Shown piece by piece: positions 1 to 11,028 of a stretch of 64,000 nt of DNA. The notes beneath the pieces are model-generated. The model had not been told where the DNA came from. It did no database searches and worked only from the letters and a program-made list of their open reading frames with translations. Numbering within the stretch: position 1 is the stretch's first letter; each line of letters begins with the position of its first letter. The translations under genes were made by a program, and so were the position numbers. The stretch is from positions 26,468,843-26,532,842 of the forward strand of contig OX243817.1 of NCBI GenBank assembly GCA_945859605.1. Direction: 5' to 3'. This DNA comes from Lumbricus rubellus. Lineage: Eukaryota > Annelida > Clitellata > Crassiclitellata > Lumbricidae.

Positions 1-1009
1 CAACTGTTAGACAACGTTATTCAGTGCAACAACTCCGGTGGTTTGGACATCAACACAGAATGAGAATATAACAAGAATTATTGGACTTAAGTAGCACTGA
101 ACTTGAGAAACCACCAAACACTGAACTTGAGAAACCACCAAAGGACCATGGAGACCAATCAACCATTACTCATCACCATCATCACCAAATGGCTGGCATG
201 AAGATGATGATGGTGGTGGTGGTAGCAGCGGGGGAGGTGGTGGTGGTGATGATGATGATTACAATGATGATGATGAAAAATGACCCTTTAGAATCAGATA
301 ACAGGAATGAAACCATTCAATCAATAGAAATGAGACACTTAAAAAAACTAATATTTACATAAATAGTGAAGTCAGTACCACATGTTTACTAAAAGGTCTA
401 TAAAAAACTGGTATTTTCACTCAGTGACTCCACTCAAAATTTAGCATAGAAATAATGGTTTTAAAACAAGACAATGACGGCTTTCCTAAAAAACCTTCTC
501 TTACTCAACTTAAGGAACTTTTAATGCACCATTCTGAAGACAATTCCATGAGAATAAAATATACAATTATACATACATACATATCTAAATGTTCAAAACT
601 GGGGATAAATATGCAAAATTGAACTAATACAGCATACTATGCAATCATCAATGTTGGCTGAATCCTGTCTTTCCAACCAATTCACATACAACATTGGTCA
701 TTGAAGACCCAGCAGTAGACCAGTTCTTTTCCCCTTTTAAATACCAAATAGTTATATGTTGTTTGTAACTCTGAATGTGGTTTGCAACTGCGAATTAAAG
801 TCAATACTGTACTTAAATCTTAAAGAGATGAACCATAAGCAAACTCTAAACGTCCACCTAATTTCCTAATTTATATCTACGCATTTGTTGACTTAACCCT
901 TTAATGCTGAGATGGTAGTAAATGGTATGGGAAATCATATACCCTCTGGCATTAAAGGGTTAACAATCCAATGACTGACTGATCAGTTGAGCCAATGACA
1001 TAATGTCAC
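1..1009 (-). other. Intron after the zyxin-family exon; no LIM exon seen
   Basis: The stretch follows a splice donor at 1009-1008 on the minus strand, so it reads as intron of the zyxin-like gene. It holds a CAC/ATG/GGT-rich low-complexity patch near 165-275. Neither strand shows the Cys/His spacing of a LIM domain, so the LIM exons must lie left of position 1. Confidence 0.55.
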
Positions 1010-2403
1010 CTACCGTAGTATTCTCCCTCTGGATGGCTTTCCAACCGATTTTCCAGCTCCTTCGTCAGTTCATCCACCTTCTTCTCTGCTTCTGACACTC
1101 CCTTGTGACCAGCCACCTGAACTTGAGGCGCCATCTGATGATTGCCCGATGAAACATCAACAGCCACTGAATTTCCTTCGCCCGTCACTCCTCCACTGTA
1201 ACTGTTGGACGATCCTCCAGTGATGTGTGGGCCGTAGTAGGGCGGGGGCGACTTGGTCTGCGTGCCAGAACCATCGCTCGGAGGGGGAGCCGGCTTCTTC
1301 ATGAACTGGTTTCCCGTTTCCCGCATCTCGTTTTCCAGCTGCTGGGTAAGAACAGCCAGCTTCTTCTCTGCCTCCGACGGTCCATCAGGACGTGGCGGGA
1401 CGACATCGTAATGGAGGCCCTTGATACGAGTGATGGGCTGTGACGTGACCCGGGCCGGTTCTCCGGTAGATGAGCTCTGAACGACATTTATCGGAATCTT
1501 GTAGACGACACTGGGCGTTGGCGAGCTTGAATTACGGCCTTGAACTCGGATTGGGATGTTGTGCACCTCCGGCTTGCGACCCGCTCGGTCCGGTCCGGCT
1601 GATGACTGCGGGATAACCGTGACCCTCGCAAGATGCATCCCTGCTTGAGCACGCATCCTAGCGTCGTATGGCGGGGGTGGTGCAGGTTCGTTGAAGCGTT
1701 CGTACAGCGACAAGGTGTGAGGGCGTGTTGCGGTCGGGTCGTGCCCAGCAAACCCGGGGTGCGACAACACGGTGTGCGCGCGCTGGCCGAAGAACTTGTC
1801 GCCGAGGAGTCCGCCCGTGCGGAACGCCGGATGTTTCGTATCGAAAAACGTGAAGTGGCTCGACAGGTTGGTGAGACTCGTCCGCGGACTCGAATGCTTC
1901 GAGTCGATCGAGAGACTGCTGATGCTCGACCGCGGACTAGCGAGCAACGAGTGCGGACTTCCGTGACGCTGGTGGTCATGGTGCGCAGGCAGCGGCGGTG
2001 GATTGATGATGATGCTCGCTCGCGGACTAGAGCCCTTCGAATCGCACCCGCCACTTCCCATGCTCGACCTTGGGCTCGAGTAGTCTGAACCGCCCGGTCG
2101 TCCGTGCTGAGAATTTCCGTACAACACGCCATTTCCACCGACCATGTTTTCCTCCAGCAGACCAGTGTTTTCAAAATTTGATGAAATGGGATTAATGCCG
2201 GAACCTTGGAAGCCATCCATTTCGCCACCTCCAGGCAGCACACCCTGCTGTCGCTTCATCTCGACATTTACGATACCCCCTTCAGGCCGGCGGGTGATGT
2301 TAATGTAGTTAACTGTCTGTGGCCGGCTGCCGGGAGATGATGCCCCGCTCTCCTTCATCCACTGGTTTCCCGGCTTTATGGAGCCAATCCGATCAGAAGA
2401 CAT
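1010..2403 (-). CDS. Zyxin/LPP-family LIM protein, N-terminal coding exon (partial gene)
   Basis: One long open exon on the minus strand encodes about 464 residues starting MSSDRIGSIKPGNQW. Zyxin, LPP and TRIP6 are focal-adhesion and nuclear shuttling adaptors: a proline-rich N-terminus binds actin regulators and three C-terminal LIM domains bind partners. Seen here: a disordered Ser/Pro/Gly-rich region, proline motifs (APPPPYDAR, KSPPPYYG), repeated IPIRV/IPINV strands, and two related helical segments, SEAEKKLAVLTQQLENEM and SEAEKKVDELTKELENRL. The end, EGEYYGR, matches the EYFGRC that opens LIM1 in LPP/zyxin, which favours a donor at 1009 (AG|GTGACA, phase 2). An acceptor-like TTTCTAACCAAAAG just before the ATG suggests an upstream 5' UTR exon. 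The exon is more GC-rich than its surroundings. The LIM domains are outside the window, so a neighbouring LIM family (ajuba/LIMD1) is not excluded. Confidence 0.75.
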
Positions 2404-2674
2404 TATGCTTTTGGTTAGAAAATATCCATACCTTCCTATTAAAGCCCGAATTTATCCGACATTGCAGTGTTGTCTAAAGCACCTGCAACAAATATCACAG
2501 CACTTCTAAGGCAATCGTAGTTGTAATCTAGTTAAATAGTTTCTGCTGTCCTGCTAACTGTAGGCCTCTATATCACTCTATACATTTACTAAGTCTTACA
2601 ACACAACAGTCAAGCATAGAAAATCTATAACAATTTACTAAACATCAGAGGTTGCTCCTTTTTCCCATGATTCC
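2404..2674. other. 5' flank or first intron of the zyxin-like gene
   Basis: AT-rich sequence upstream of the coding exon. It carries the probable splice acceptor near 2408 on the minus strand and otherwise nothing I recognise. No promoter can be fixed by eye. Confidence 0.3.
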
Positions 2675-2850
2675 CATGACGTGCTGGTGTAGTGGGCATG
2701 ATCGTTGCATTGCAGGTGGAGGATTGCAGGTTTGAATCCACCTCAGCACTTTGGCATGAAACTCTAATTCAGTGTCCACGCTGTAGTCAGGAGCGCTTTT
2801 GAGTAGAACTTGAAGGGGCGCTATAACAAGTGTACATACATACATACACA
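2675..2850 (+). mobile_element. tRNA-derived SINE copy
   Basis: The copy has a box A-like TGGTGTAGTGGG (2684-2695), a box B-like GGTTTGAATCC, the body CTAATTCAGTGTCCACGC, and a 3' GAGCGCTTTTGAGTAGA...AAGGGGCGCTATAAC tail. It is the same family as the full copy at 60157-60382. Confidence 0.75.
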
Positions 2851-3023
2851 TACATACAAGTGCACTTTAGCACCCGTCCAGATGATGATGGTTGTCTTGA
2901 GTCATTTGTCGTAGCCAAATAAAATATTCTGATAATTGCGGGCAAAATGTTATCCCTTGAAGGAGCTCGTTTTGTCACGGACTGCTTCTTTCGATACATA
3001 GAAGATCGCCAAATGTGACCGTT

Positions 3024-3651
3024 GGTTAATCTCTATAATGACTCGGTAGCAAGTAAACATCATGGCGACCAAAGATCCGCTCATAATAGAGCGCGGTCAC
3101 GTGACGGCAAAAGTAGCCCAATATTTTCGCGGCCTACGGTGATGTGTATAAATTGTCCTTGGGTGATGTATAAGCCAATGTTTTCGCGAAAGTAAGTAAG
3201 TAAAAATACCATGAAAAGGTTATTTTCATGAATATTAATACGCTTAAATAAGCTAAAGAACACAACAAAATCGATGGACCTTAACACATTGGCCGCCATC
3301 TACGAGATATCTCGCGGTTTTTTACCGCGAGATCTCGCGGAGATATCTCGCGGTAAAAAACCGCGAGATCTTGCGCTTACCGCGAGATATCTCGTAGATG
3401 GCGGCCAATGTGTTAAGGTCCATCGATTTTGTTGTGTTCTTTAGCTTATTTAGGCGTATTAATATTTATGAAAATAACCTTTTCATGGTATTTTTACTTA
3501 CTTACTTTCGCGAAAACATTGGCTTATACATCACCGTAGGCCGCGAAAATATTGGGCTACCTTTTTGCCGTCACGTGACCGCGCTCTATTATGAGCGGAT
3601 CTTTGGTCGCCATGATGTTTACTTGCTACCGAGTCATTATAGAGATTAACC
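3024..3651. mobile_element. MULE-like fold-back MITE, 9-bp target duplication
   Basis: Two arms of roughly 290 bp are inverted copies of each other, from GGTTAATCTCTATAATGACT on the left to its complement on the right. They meet in a GC-rich centre of nested CTCGCGGTAAAAAACCGCGAG palindromes around 3300-3400. The identical 9-mer GTGACCGTT lies at 3015-3023 and 3652-3660. Long inverted arms plus a 9-bp duplication are the hallmark of Mutator-like elements. It encodes no transposase, so it is non-autonomous. Mirror-image short reading frames in both arms (MAANVLRSIDFVVFF) are by-products of the palindrome. Confidence 0.88.
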
Positions 3652-3660
3652 GTGACCGTT

Positions 3661-4084
3661 TTAGATTGATGATTCTTTGTAAGCCTGCGTGCAAGTTAAC
3701 AGCGAATGCATTGTACTGCCTCTGCATACATGTAAATTTGTCTGTGGTCAGCAGGCACTTGAGTGAAAAATTATAACTTTTGTTGGCAACATTACAGTTG
3801 ACCAATGCCACTCGAAGCAAACCACCAAAATATCACGCACCATTAACCATAACTTGCTACAAAATTGTCATTGTTAGGGTTTTATAGGCAAATGCTAACG
3901 ACAATAGGACCATACAATATATTAGCCTCCCTGGGACACGATCCTTTGTGAGAAAAAAATTACTCGGCATTAATAAAGCACACATTTTATAAGAATGTGC
4001 AAAACTAGCTTAAGAATGTGCAAAACTAGCTTAACTGTTAGAAAGAAAGAAGCAGTCCGTGACAAAACTAGCTTAACTGTTAGT
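3661..4084. other. Intergenic spacer with a short tandem repeat
   Basis: No gene is seen. The motif AATGTGCAAAACTAGCTTAA is tandemly repeated at about 3993-4037 and part of it recurs at 4065-4082, immediately before the LINE fragment. Confidence 0.4.
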
Positions 4085-4959
4085 TGCGCATATTGAATCG
4101 CTTACTAATCATCTCCACTCATGGATGTCTTCTAATCGCCTTTCGCTTAATACTTCAAAGACTCAATTCATCTGGCTAGGTACTCCCCAGCAGCTCCAGA
4201 AGCTTGATTTCATTGTGCTCTCTGAAAAATTCCCGCTGTTTTCCTTCTCTTCAAGTGTGCGGGATCTGGGTGTTGTACTTGACAGCTCACTTACCTTTAC
4301 TGAGCATATTTCAAATGTTACACGCTCGTCATATTTTCATTTAAGACGTCTCAGAGTCATTCGTCGCTCTGTCTCCTCCTCCATCTTCACTACCTTAATT
4401 CATGCTTTTATATGCTCACGAATTGACTATTGCAATGCTCTCCTCATTGGTCTTCCTAAAGTTCGTCTTTCACCTATTCAGTCTGTTCTCAACTCAGCTG
4501 CTAGATTGATTGCCCGCCTTCCCAAGTACTCTCACATCTCTACCTTTATGTTTCATGAACTTCACTGGCTTCCTCTCCGTGCTCGCACACAATTCAAGAT
4601 CCTCACTCTGATCTTAAAGGCTCAACGGGGTCTTGCCCCAAAATATCTGACTAATGTTTTACTTCGTCCTCACTCGGCTTCCTCCCATCGTCCACTTCGT
4701 TCATCCAACAGATTTGACCTCTTGGTTCCTCGGTCTAGAACTACTATGGCTCAGTCTCGATCATTTGTCTCAATTGGTCCTTCTCTTTGGAATGCTCTTT
4801 CTCCTTCTGTTCGCTCTACACTTCTTTCTGGTAGTCTCTCTTCTGCTTTGTCTCTTCTCAAAACCTGTTTCTTCTCGCGGGGCCTTGCGCACTGGGAGCG
4901 CCTCTGAACGGTTCACCCTACTAGAGGCGCTTTATAAATGTTTAAATACAATACAATAG
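4085..4959 (+). mobile_element. 5'-truncated non-LTR retrotransposon (L2/CR1-like LINE)
   Basis: It contains the C-terminal end of a LINE reverse transcriptase, from before SLNTSKTQF through RDLGVVLDSSLTF, HELHWLPLRAR and FKILTLILKA, with a stop at 4905-4907. A short 3' UTR follows, GGAGCGCCTCTGA...TAGAGGCGCTTTATAAATG, ending in a degenerate ACAAT repeat. The catalytic palm is missing, so the copy is dead. A diverged sister copy lies near 62230-62860. The same 3' tail motif is found on the local tRNA-derived SINE. Confidence 0.85.
4125..4907 (+). pseudogene. LINE reverse-transcriptase C-terminal fragment
   Basis: An open frame of 260 residues begins at MSSNRLSLNTSKTQF, although the same frame is open upstream to near 4085, so this Met is not a true start. 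The order of conserved pieces is that of non-LTR elements of the L2/CR1 group: the SLNTSKTQFIWLG strand, VRDLGVVLD, RIDYCNALLIGLP, HELHWLPLRARTQFKIL, then GPSLWNALSPSVR. The catalytic palm with the FADD box lies further 5' and is absent, so this piece cannot function. The frame is intact to its stop, suggesting a fairly young insertion. The exact clade is not fixed. Confidence 0.85.
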
Positions 4960-6070
4960 CTTGTATTACAATATTCAACCAGTGAGAAAGTTAGACAGAC
5001 ATACATTCCAGACGTGTCAGTCCGCGTAACAAAATCTTCCAAATCCTCTTTTCAAAATTCAACGCAAACAATAAAAGCGAAAATCCGTATGAATGAAACT
5101 ACGTGAACATAAAATGCGAACATAGACTCGATCGTTAGCGCAGTTTTGTCGGATTAGCGAGTTTCTTCGGCCTCACAAAGCCAGCTAAAACTTCTTCGCG
5201 CATTGATTCTAGGACTAAACTTTCTGATCTACTACTTCCAGAAGACATGTCTTCTTAAACAAGAGAGTCTTTCTAGATTTTCGCCTTCTTTAATTATTTT
5301 TAATAATTATATTGTGAACTGCATGCCAAGTCAAAAAACACTTTAAAATTCACAATCGTACGCTTGACCCAAATTATAAGCAGCTAAACCTGTACGTTCC
5401 CCTCTGATTGCGAATTGCACCAAGCTCTAGTGCATCTTCTGAAAACCAGAAGGTTTTGTGAAAACGCAGTTTGCACCTCATTACATTGGAATGCGTCTCT
5501 GAAAATTCCTCAACTGCAGTACCCATTGATATGTATTGTATTAGCTGGATTGATAACGCTTCGTATAGTGGTCCATGGCCTACGGCGAATCAGTCGCGAC
5601 TTACACTTAGGGCAGCGTGTGCTTGTTCCTATCTAAACCCATGTTAAATTCGTCAACTTTGAAGGTAATTTTCAAGAAATCTGGTCAGTGGCCGCTAAAT
5701 ACAGTTAAGTTGATTGTTTTGTATGTCATTCAACTCAAAAACCCTAAGCTGGTTTTGAACAATTGTGTATCATTGCTGAGAAATTTGTGTTTTAAAGCGA
5801 AGTGTTGTGACGCCTATCTTTTACTATGGTTTGCCGCTAGGAATTCTGGGAGTTTCCCCAAAGAATTCTGGGATTTGCCTCAGAGAATTCTGGGATTTGC
5901 TCTAATGAAACATTGGCTTTCCCTTAGTGAGCGATAATCCGAACTTTCATAGGCAATCAGCGTTCCAGTAGTATATACTACATTTCAGTGTGCAGTACCG
6001 CTAGCATCTTTCTCTGTGAGCTTGTGGTTCCTATAGTAAGTTATCAAATGAAGCAATTCTCGATTTCGCG
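4960..6070. other. Intergenic, no gene recognised; short AATTCTGGGA tandem
   Basis: Short open frames here show no recognisable domain. Three spaced copies of an AATTCTGGGAGTTT/GGGATTTGCC unit occur at about 5840-5905. The flank is otherwise AT-rich and unremarkable. Confidence 0.4.
5838..5905. repeat. Three-copy minisatellite (about 25-bp unit)
   Basis: The unit AGAATTCTGGGATTTGCC recurs three times with minor changes. It lies about 170 bp left of the THAP transposon and has no obvious function. Confidence 0.6.
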
Positions 6071-6124
6071 AAGCCCCACAATGCACCGCGTTTCCGGCTT
6101 AGAAGAAATTGTAAACAACGCCGT

Positions 6125-8166
6125 TTGAAATCGCAAATGGAATTTGAGATGGATGAAGAAGTGTTGATTGATCCTGCTAAAACGCGTCATATAGGAGAAT
6201 TTTGTTGCGTTCCGCAGTGTAGTAATAGCCGTTTGAAAACTCAGTCTGCAGGAAGACAGGTTTCATACTATCGCATTCCGGCAAATGCTGTACGACGACA
6301 GGAGTGGGTTAGGCAAATACGACATAAATGGCTGCCCCGCAAATGGGATCGAATATGCAGTGATCATTTCGTATCTGGTTCGTATTAGTTCATTAGCTAA
6401 TATTGTTATTACAATATGCTGTCACTGAATCTAGTAACGTGGCTGTCTATTCGCTACTCTTAGATGCAGCTGAGGCTAGTAGGCCTACGTATCGGAACGG
6501 AACTGCAGAATATATTCTAAGCATTGTAGCAAGGCGAGATTGTAGTCATGAAATATTCTTGGAAGCGTTAACAATCTTTGTATCAAAACCAGTTCAATTT
6601 TTTGTTCTAAGGTGCTATATATAATTTATACGGTGTCAATAAACCTCACAGTGGACCCAGTGCACCCCATGTTCATGTCAAAAGTTACATCATATTATGA
6701 CTAAGATAAAGTAATAGCATTTACTTCATAATTGTATGCTCACCACATAATTATATTGGTAATAAGAAGTTCATTTCTGAGCTTGCCAAGAGAAATATAC
6801 GAAGATAGTTCAGTGGAGAGCTATTAATTATCTGTTACCGAATTTGTTATTGTGCAGGAGAAAAAAGTGATGACCCAGGAAGCAAGTCATATTGCCCATC
6901 TCTCTTTCCATGGACAAACGTCGGGAACCGAAAACAAGCTACACGCACATCAACAGAGGCAGGGAAAATGTCGCCAAGCAAACGACTGGCTGCTGTACGC
7001 CTTGCTGTTCAAAGGAAATATCGTCGGAAATTGACACTTAAGCGAAACTTAGGTGAAAAGAAAACGATTGCCGGACCAAGTACTATTCCACCGGTTGACT
7101 TTCACGAATATGTTACATCGGGAAATTCAACTGAAATATTGAATAGGAAATTAGAAGAGTGTGAGGCTATTTTGCCAGGTTCCGCGACAGCCTATTTAAA
7201 GAGTCATGAGTTGCTTAAGGAAGTTGAAACTTTGCGTTGTGCACAGTTCTGTATAAGTAACGTTAAAGACAATGACATTTTCCAATTTTGGACTGGTATG
7301 CCTTCTTATGGTGTATTCTCTGCATTGCTCACATATTTAAGACCACGTGCAGAGTCTATGCAATATTGGAAAGGTAGTTCGAAGAGTTCTAATCAGCATT
7401 ATAACTTACACTTTGCAAGTAAGCCAGGTCGTCAGCGTAAATTGTCTCTTGAAGATGAGCTATTTTTGACTCTGGTTCGCTTACGCACAGGACTGCTAAT
7501 GGTTGATTTGGCTGCATGTTTTAGTATATCTATTGCTTCCGCAAGTTGAGTATTTACAACTTGGATCAATTTGTTGTATGTGGAACTGAAAGATTTGTGC
7601 TGCCTGTAGATTCCATGCTTGTCAATAGAGCTAAAAGCTTTGATGATTTTCGTGATGTACACACGGTTATGGACTGCACAGAGCTTTTCACCGAAAAGCC
7701 TTCACATTTAGCTGAACGTAAACATACATTTTCAAATTATAAGCATCATCAAACTTTCAAGTTTCTAGTTGTACTGTCAGTACATGCTCAGCCATGTGTT
7801 ATCTATGTTTCACGTATGTATGGAGGTCGTGCATCTGATAAGCTAATAACTTCTCAGTCAAAATTTTTTCGATTATGCTAAAGAAATTGGGGGTAAAATC
7901 ATGTGTGATAAAGGTTTTGCCGGTAACTATAAAATGATGCCATTGGGCATTGAACTTGTTATGCCGGCATTTAAGGGCAGTGATAGGTTGCAGTTTACGA
8001 CATCAGAAATTCGCAAATCTGCAGATATTTCCCGGTGTCGCATTCATGTGGAGCGTATAATGTAGCGAATTAAAATTTACCATATCTTTGATGGAGAGCT
8101 AATGCAAAACCAGAAGTTTATTGCTGAGCAGATTTTCACTGTTTACACGTATCTAACAAATTTCCA
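6125..8166 (+). pseudogene. THAP finger plus DDE transposase, frameshifted
   Basis: Exon 1 (6125-6377) encodes a C2CH THAP finger: CCVPQCSN, YYRIP, EWVRQIRHKW, ICSDHFVSG. A GT-AG intron (6378-6857) joins in frame to exon 2, whose product opens EKSDDPGSKSYCPSLFPW, the usual continuation of a THAP domain. The DDE_Tnp_4 region follows: FWTGMPSYGVFSALLTYL, GRQRKLSLEDELFLTLVRLR. Catalytic acids appear as MDCTELF (about 7670), MCDKGF (about 7900) and IHVERIM (about 8050). The frame breaks near 7546, near 7600 and in a T-run near 7866, and a stop follows IHVERIM, so the gene is dead. THAP transposases bind their own termini through the finger and cut with the DDE core. Confidence 0.82.
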
Positions 8167-8169
8167 AAG

Positions 8170-9139
8170 GCCAATTCTGCGTTAACAAATTACACTTGGC
8201 TAATGACAGGTAGCCTGCTCCTGAAACTTGGTTTACTGTTTCCGTTGTTACGCTCATAAGTTGTAAAGCTTTTGGTTTCTATCAGTTGCATACATGTGGA
8301 TGTTAGAGATATTGCAATGTATGTAAATGACATGTTGAAGTGTGTTTGCTTGAGTAAAAACCTGTTGTACAATTATATATCAATCTTTTATTCTCCAAAT
8401 GATGGTAGCACAGTAACAAAACATAAAAAGTAAATAGAAAAAGAAATGCAGTATTCACAGGACAGCACACCTGCCTGCATAATGCTAATTACAGAAAACA
8501 TTGTCTAAGGTTTCCTTAATACAAATATATGTCTGCATAGATTATGCACACACAATTATATGTTGTATAGGCTACAACTATATATAAATAAAATTATACA
8601 CACAATTGTTTCTATAAGCTATGTATATGTTATAACTTTTGTTTTACCATTTTCAATCGTTCATTCCAAGACAGTGGTGACACACAATAAGAATGTGTAA
8701 GAACTCAAGCACGATGCAAATCTGACAACAGCATTGTTGTGTGAAAAGCATTTCTGGATAAAACGTAATCTGGATAACCAACAGTCTGTAATATTATTTT
8801 CATGCATGAAATGCAGTACAGATGCAACACTACTATGGGAGACTTTAAAAATTGCAATTACTTTTCGTTACTAAATTTAATATTGAACCATATCACGTAC
8901 AGACTAAATGTTTCGTGCATCACCTTTTTTACTACGACAATGAATAAAAGTAATAGGCAATTAACAGTATTTAATGAAAGAGACTATCATTCACATGTAA
9001 TAAAAATAAGAAATTGACTGAAAATGGTAGAACCACAACATAAGTCGTATAATGTTATCTCAAGAATTTCTACATTCATGGGTGTCTACACCAAAGAAAC
9101 CTTGGAGCAAATGCTCCATTCAAGAAAGGAGGGGGAGCT

Positions 9140-9195
<56 letters not shown>

Positions 9196-9510
9196 CACCA
9201 TTTTAAGGGGGAGGAACTGGAAGGGGGAAGAATAGAGGGAAATGACTTAGGGGGTCGACATTACCATTCATACTGCTTGACTTGAACCTGTTAAGGCAAC
9301 TTAAGGGTCTAACTATTAACCTAACAATCTTCATGTAATGTAACTAAATGAAACCCTTCGAGAGCTGCAACTTAGCACAACGCGGGTGTTTGGATCTACA
9401 TCCTAAACAAACATAGGCTTTATTCAAAGTTCTAGACTGAATACTGCGTTGAAAGCCTTCGCAAAAGTAATGAAAACGACTATTCGGTGCACATACTAAA
9501 TTAGCCGAGC
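8170..9510. other. Non-coding interior of the THAP transposon
   Basis: AT-rich sequence between the two element ORFs with no protein domain seen. It contains the (GT)n microsatellite at 9143-9195. Confidence 0.45.
9143..9195. repeat. (GT)n microsatellite
   Basis: About 26 uninterrupted GT units lie inside the decayed THAP transposon. Confidence 0.97.
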
Positions 9511-9513
9511 ATG

Positions 9514-9852
9514 TCAAAAGTACTGTTTAACATGGCCAATGTCAATCTCTGGAATGCGACGAATATCTTTAGTCCGACCGCTTATTTTCTCGAGCGTCGC
9601 CATCGACAACGTGGAATAGAGTTCCAGTTCGTCATCAGTCAATCCGTCATCATAGCGAGGTTTGCTTACCAACGGGTCGTGTACGCCAGTTGTAGCTAGG
9701 CCGTACCTCTCACATAACAAAACTATGGCAGTCGCTTTATTAATTCGCTCATTTCGCTGCTCGCACAGACCTATACGTTTACAATCATCAGTCAGAACTG
9801 AAATCGGCAACTTTCTAAATTCGCCAACGTGTTTTAGAGTACTGAAGTCCAT
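9514..9852 (-). CDS. Possible second ORF of the THAP transposon, unknown function
   Basis: This 112-residue frame opens MDFSTLKHVGEFRKLPISV and starts about 90 bp inside the right terminus, transcribed inward, opposite to the THAP transposase. It is acidic with a helical look (LTDDELELYSTLSMATLEKI). I do not recognise a domain. Its position suits the N-terminal exon or surviving piece of the accessory ORF of ISL2EU-type transposons, but the nuclease motifs of a YqaJ protein are not visible. It may equally be a chance frame in a decayed element. Confidence 0.35.
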   Translation of the reverse strand: MDFSTLKHVGEFRKLPISVLTDDCKRIGLCEQRNERINKATAIVLLCERYGLATTGVHDPLVSKPRYDDGLTDDELELYSTLSMATLEKISGRTKDIRRIPEIDIGHVKQYF

Positions 9853-9943
9853 GTTAGTAGCCTAAGTTTTCTACAAAGTACGGCATAGCAACCATGTAAA
9901 CAAAAACTCTTCTAAGCCGGAAACGCGTTGCATTCTGGGACTT

Positions 9944-10432
9944 GACGAAAACCCGAATTCAAATTTTGGTGCTCTCATGACTGTCCCATAGAATCTTCTG
10001 ACTAAAATGCCATGACGTGCAGTCACTGGCTGTTAGCTTGTAGGCCTAACTATGTTGGTCTATAAACATTTCCCTTTGACTTTAGTAGGCCTATCGCCAT
10101 CTGACTACAGTTTTAGGCCTAATCACAGAATGGTTTTAATACCATACCATTGATGTTGAATGAATGATTTCGTTAACGACGTCTTCGTGGATATTAACTT
10201 ACGATATACATGTATATATCCACGCAGCAGGCAGCAACCTCATTGACCTAATCTTCTGGGATGATCTAGATTAATTATCGGCTGCATTGTGGCAGGAATA
10301 ATACCATAATTTTTATTATTATAATTATTCTGATCATAGGCGCGGTCGTGACAGGAAGCCCGAGAAGAATAATCAAAACCGAGCAGCAAGTGCCACCGAA
10401 CAATTGTACATACATGAATTTGAGCACTAGGC
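9944..10432. other. Intergenic, no gene seen
   Basis: Mixed AT-rich sequence that includes three TAGGCCTA palindromes (near 10041, 10087 and 10112) within 75 bp. No domain-bearing frame is present. Confidence 0.35.
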
Positions 10433-10955
10433 CAGAGGCGGATCCAGAGAGGCAATCCGGCCATGGCCCCCATTTCAAAATTGCATGGGATGTGGCCACG
10501 TGGCCCCCATTTCCATTTGGTTTCAAGAACCTTTAAATCAGGGGTGTCAAACCTTTTTTAGTGGCGGGCCAGTGTGAACATCTTCTAACAGGTGGCGGGC
10601 CAGGGTGTCGAAGTTCCTGTAGCAATGTGTCTTTTGTTTCTATCAATCCATTTAAAAAACGGAGTCATATGCCTACTCAAAGATTGGCCTACTAATAATG
10701 GTTTGCATACAATAAATCATGAAGATTTGCAAGATATTTTTGGCACTGACTGTAAAATATAAAAATTTGAACTTTTATCCTCTAATTTTGTAATCTTTTG
10801 TGAAGGCTCCGCGGGCCAGAAAAAAATCGTCGGCGGGCCAGAAATGGCCCGCGGGCCAGCTCTTTGACACTTCTGAGTCCTGCTTTAAATCAATGCAACG
10901 GGACAAGGCGAGAGAGAAAAAGTAGCATTACGTAGGCTACGTCTATAGAGAGGTC
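10433..10955. repeat. Interspersed repeat copy A, split by a hAT insertion
   Basis: The flanks of the hAT element at 10539-10882 match an uninterrupted copy at 18612-18790: GGATCCAGAG...CAATCCGGCCAT, TGGCCCCCATTT, GGTTTCAAGA, then GGGACAAGGCGA and GAGAGAAA. This copy therefore predates the hAT insertion. Confidence 0.7.
10539..10882. mobile_element. hAT-type non-autonomous element (CAGGGGTGTCAAAC ends)
   Basis: The ends are CAGGGGTGTCAAAC and the complement of CACTTCTGAGTCCTG, with internal GGCGGGCCAG repeats near both ends. The identical 8-mer CTTTAAAT flanks it at 10531-10538 and 10883-10890, as expected for hAT elements. No transposase is encoded. Confidence 0.88.
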
Positions 10956-11028
10956 ATAGACATATTTTGTCCCACAATACAAAATCATAATCTACTCCGT
11001 TATTATAATTTATTACCCCGTACCATAA

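Larger units (their letters stand above)
6071..9943. mobile_element. Decayed THAP-DDE DNA transposon (ISL2EU-like)
   Basis: Terminal inverted repeats of about 45 bp bound the element: left AAGCCCCACAATGCACCGCG, right complement AAGTCCCAGAATGCAACGCG, both continuing TTTCCGGCTTAGAAGA. Inside, the plus strand encodes a THAP zinc finger followed by a DDE_Tnp_4-type transposase broken by frameshifts. The minus strand has a 112-codon frame starting about 90 bp from the right end. ISL2EU elements are known to carry a THAP-containing transposase plus a second YqaJ-type ORF, which fits the layout, but I do not see a YqaJ nuclease core here. No target duplication is evident. A GT microsatellite sits inside the element. 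Confidence 0.78.

Noticed and set aside
81..362. 93-codon His/Met/Val-rich frame
   Set aside because: It is a translation of low-complexity CAC/ATG/GGT repeats with no domain or splice context.
1488..2243. Long alternative frames over the zyxin-like exon (251 and 151 codons)
   Set aside because: They overlap the recognised coding frame in a GC-rich exon and are Arg/Ser/Thr-rich shadows of it.
3081..3649. Mirror-image frames MAANVLRSIDFVVFF on both strands
   Set aside because: They arise because the same sequence is present in both arms of the fold-back element.
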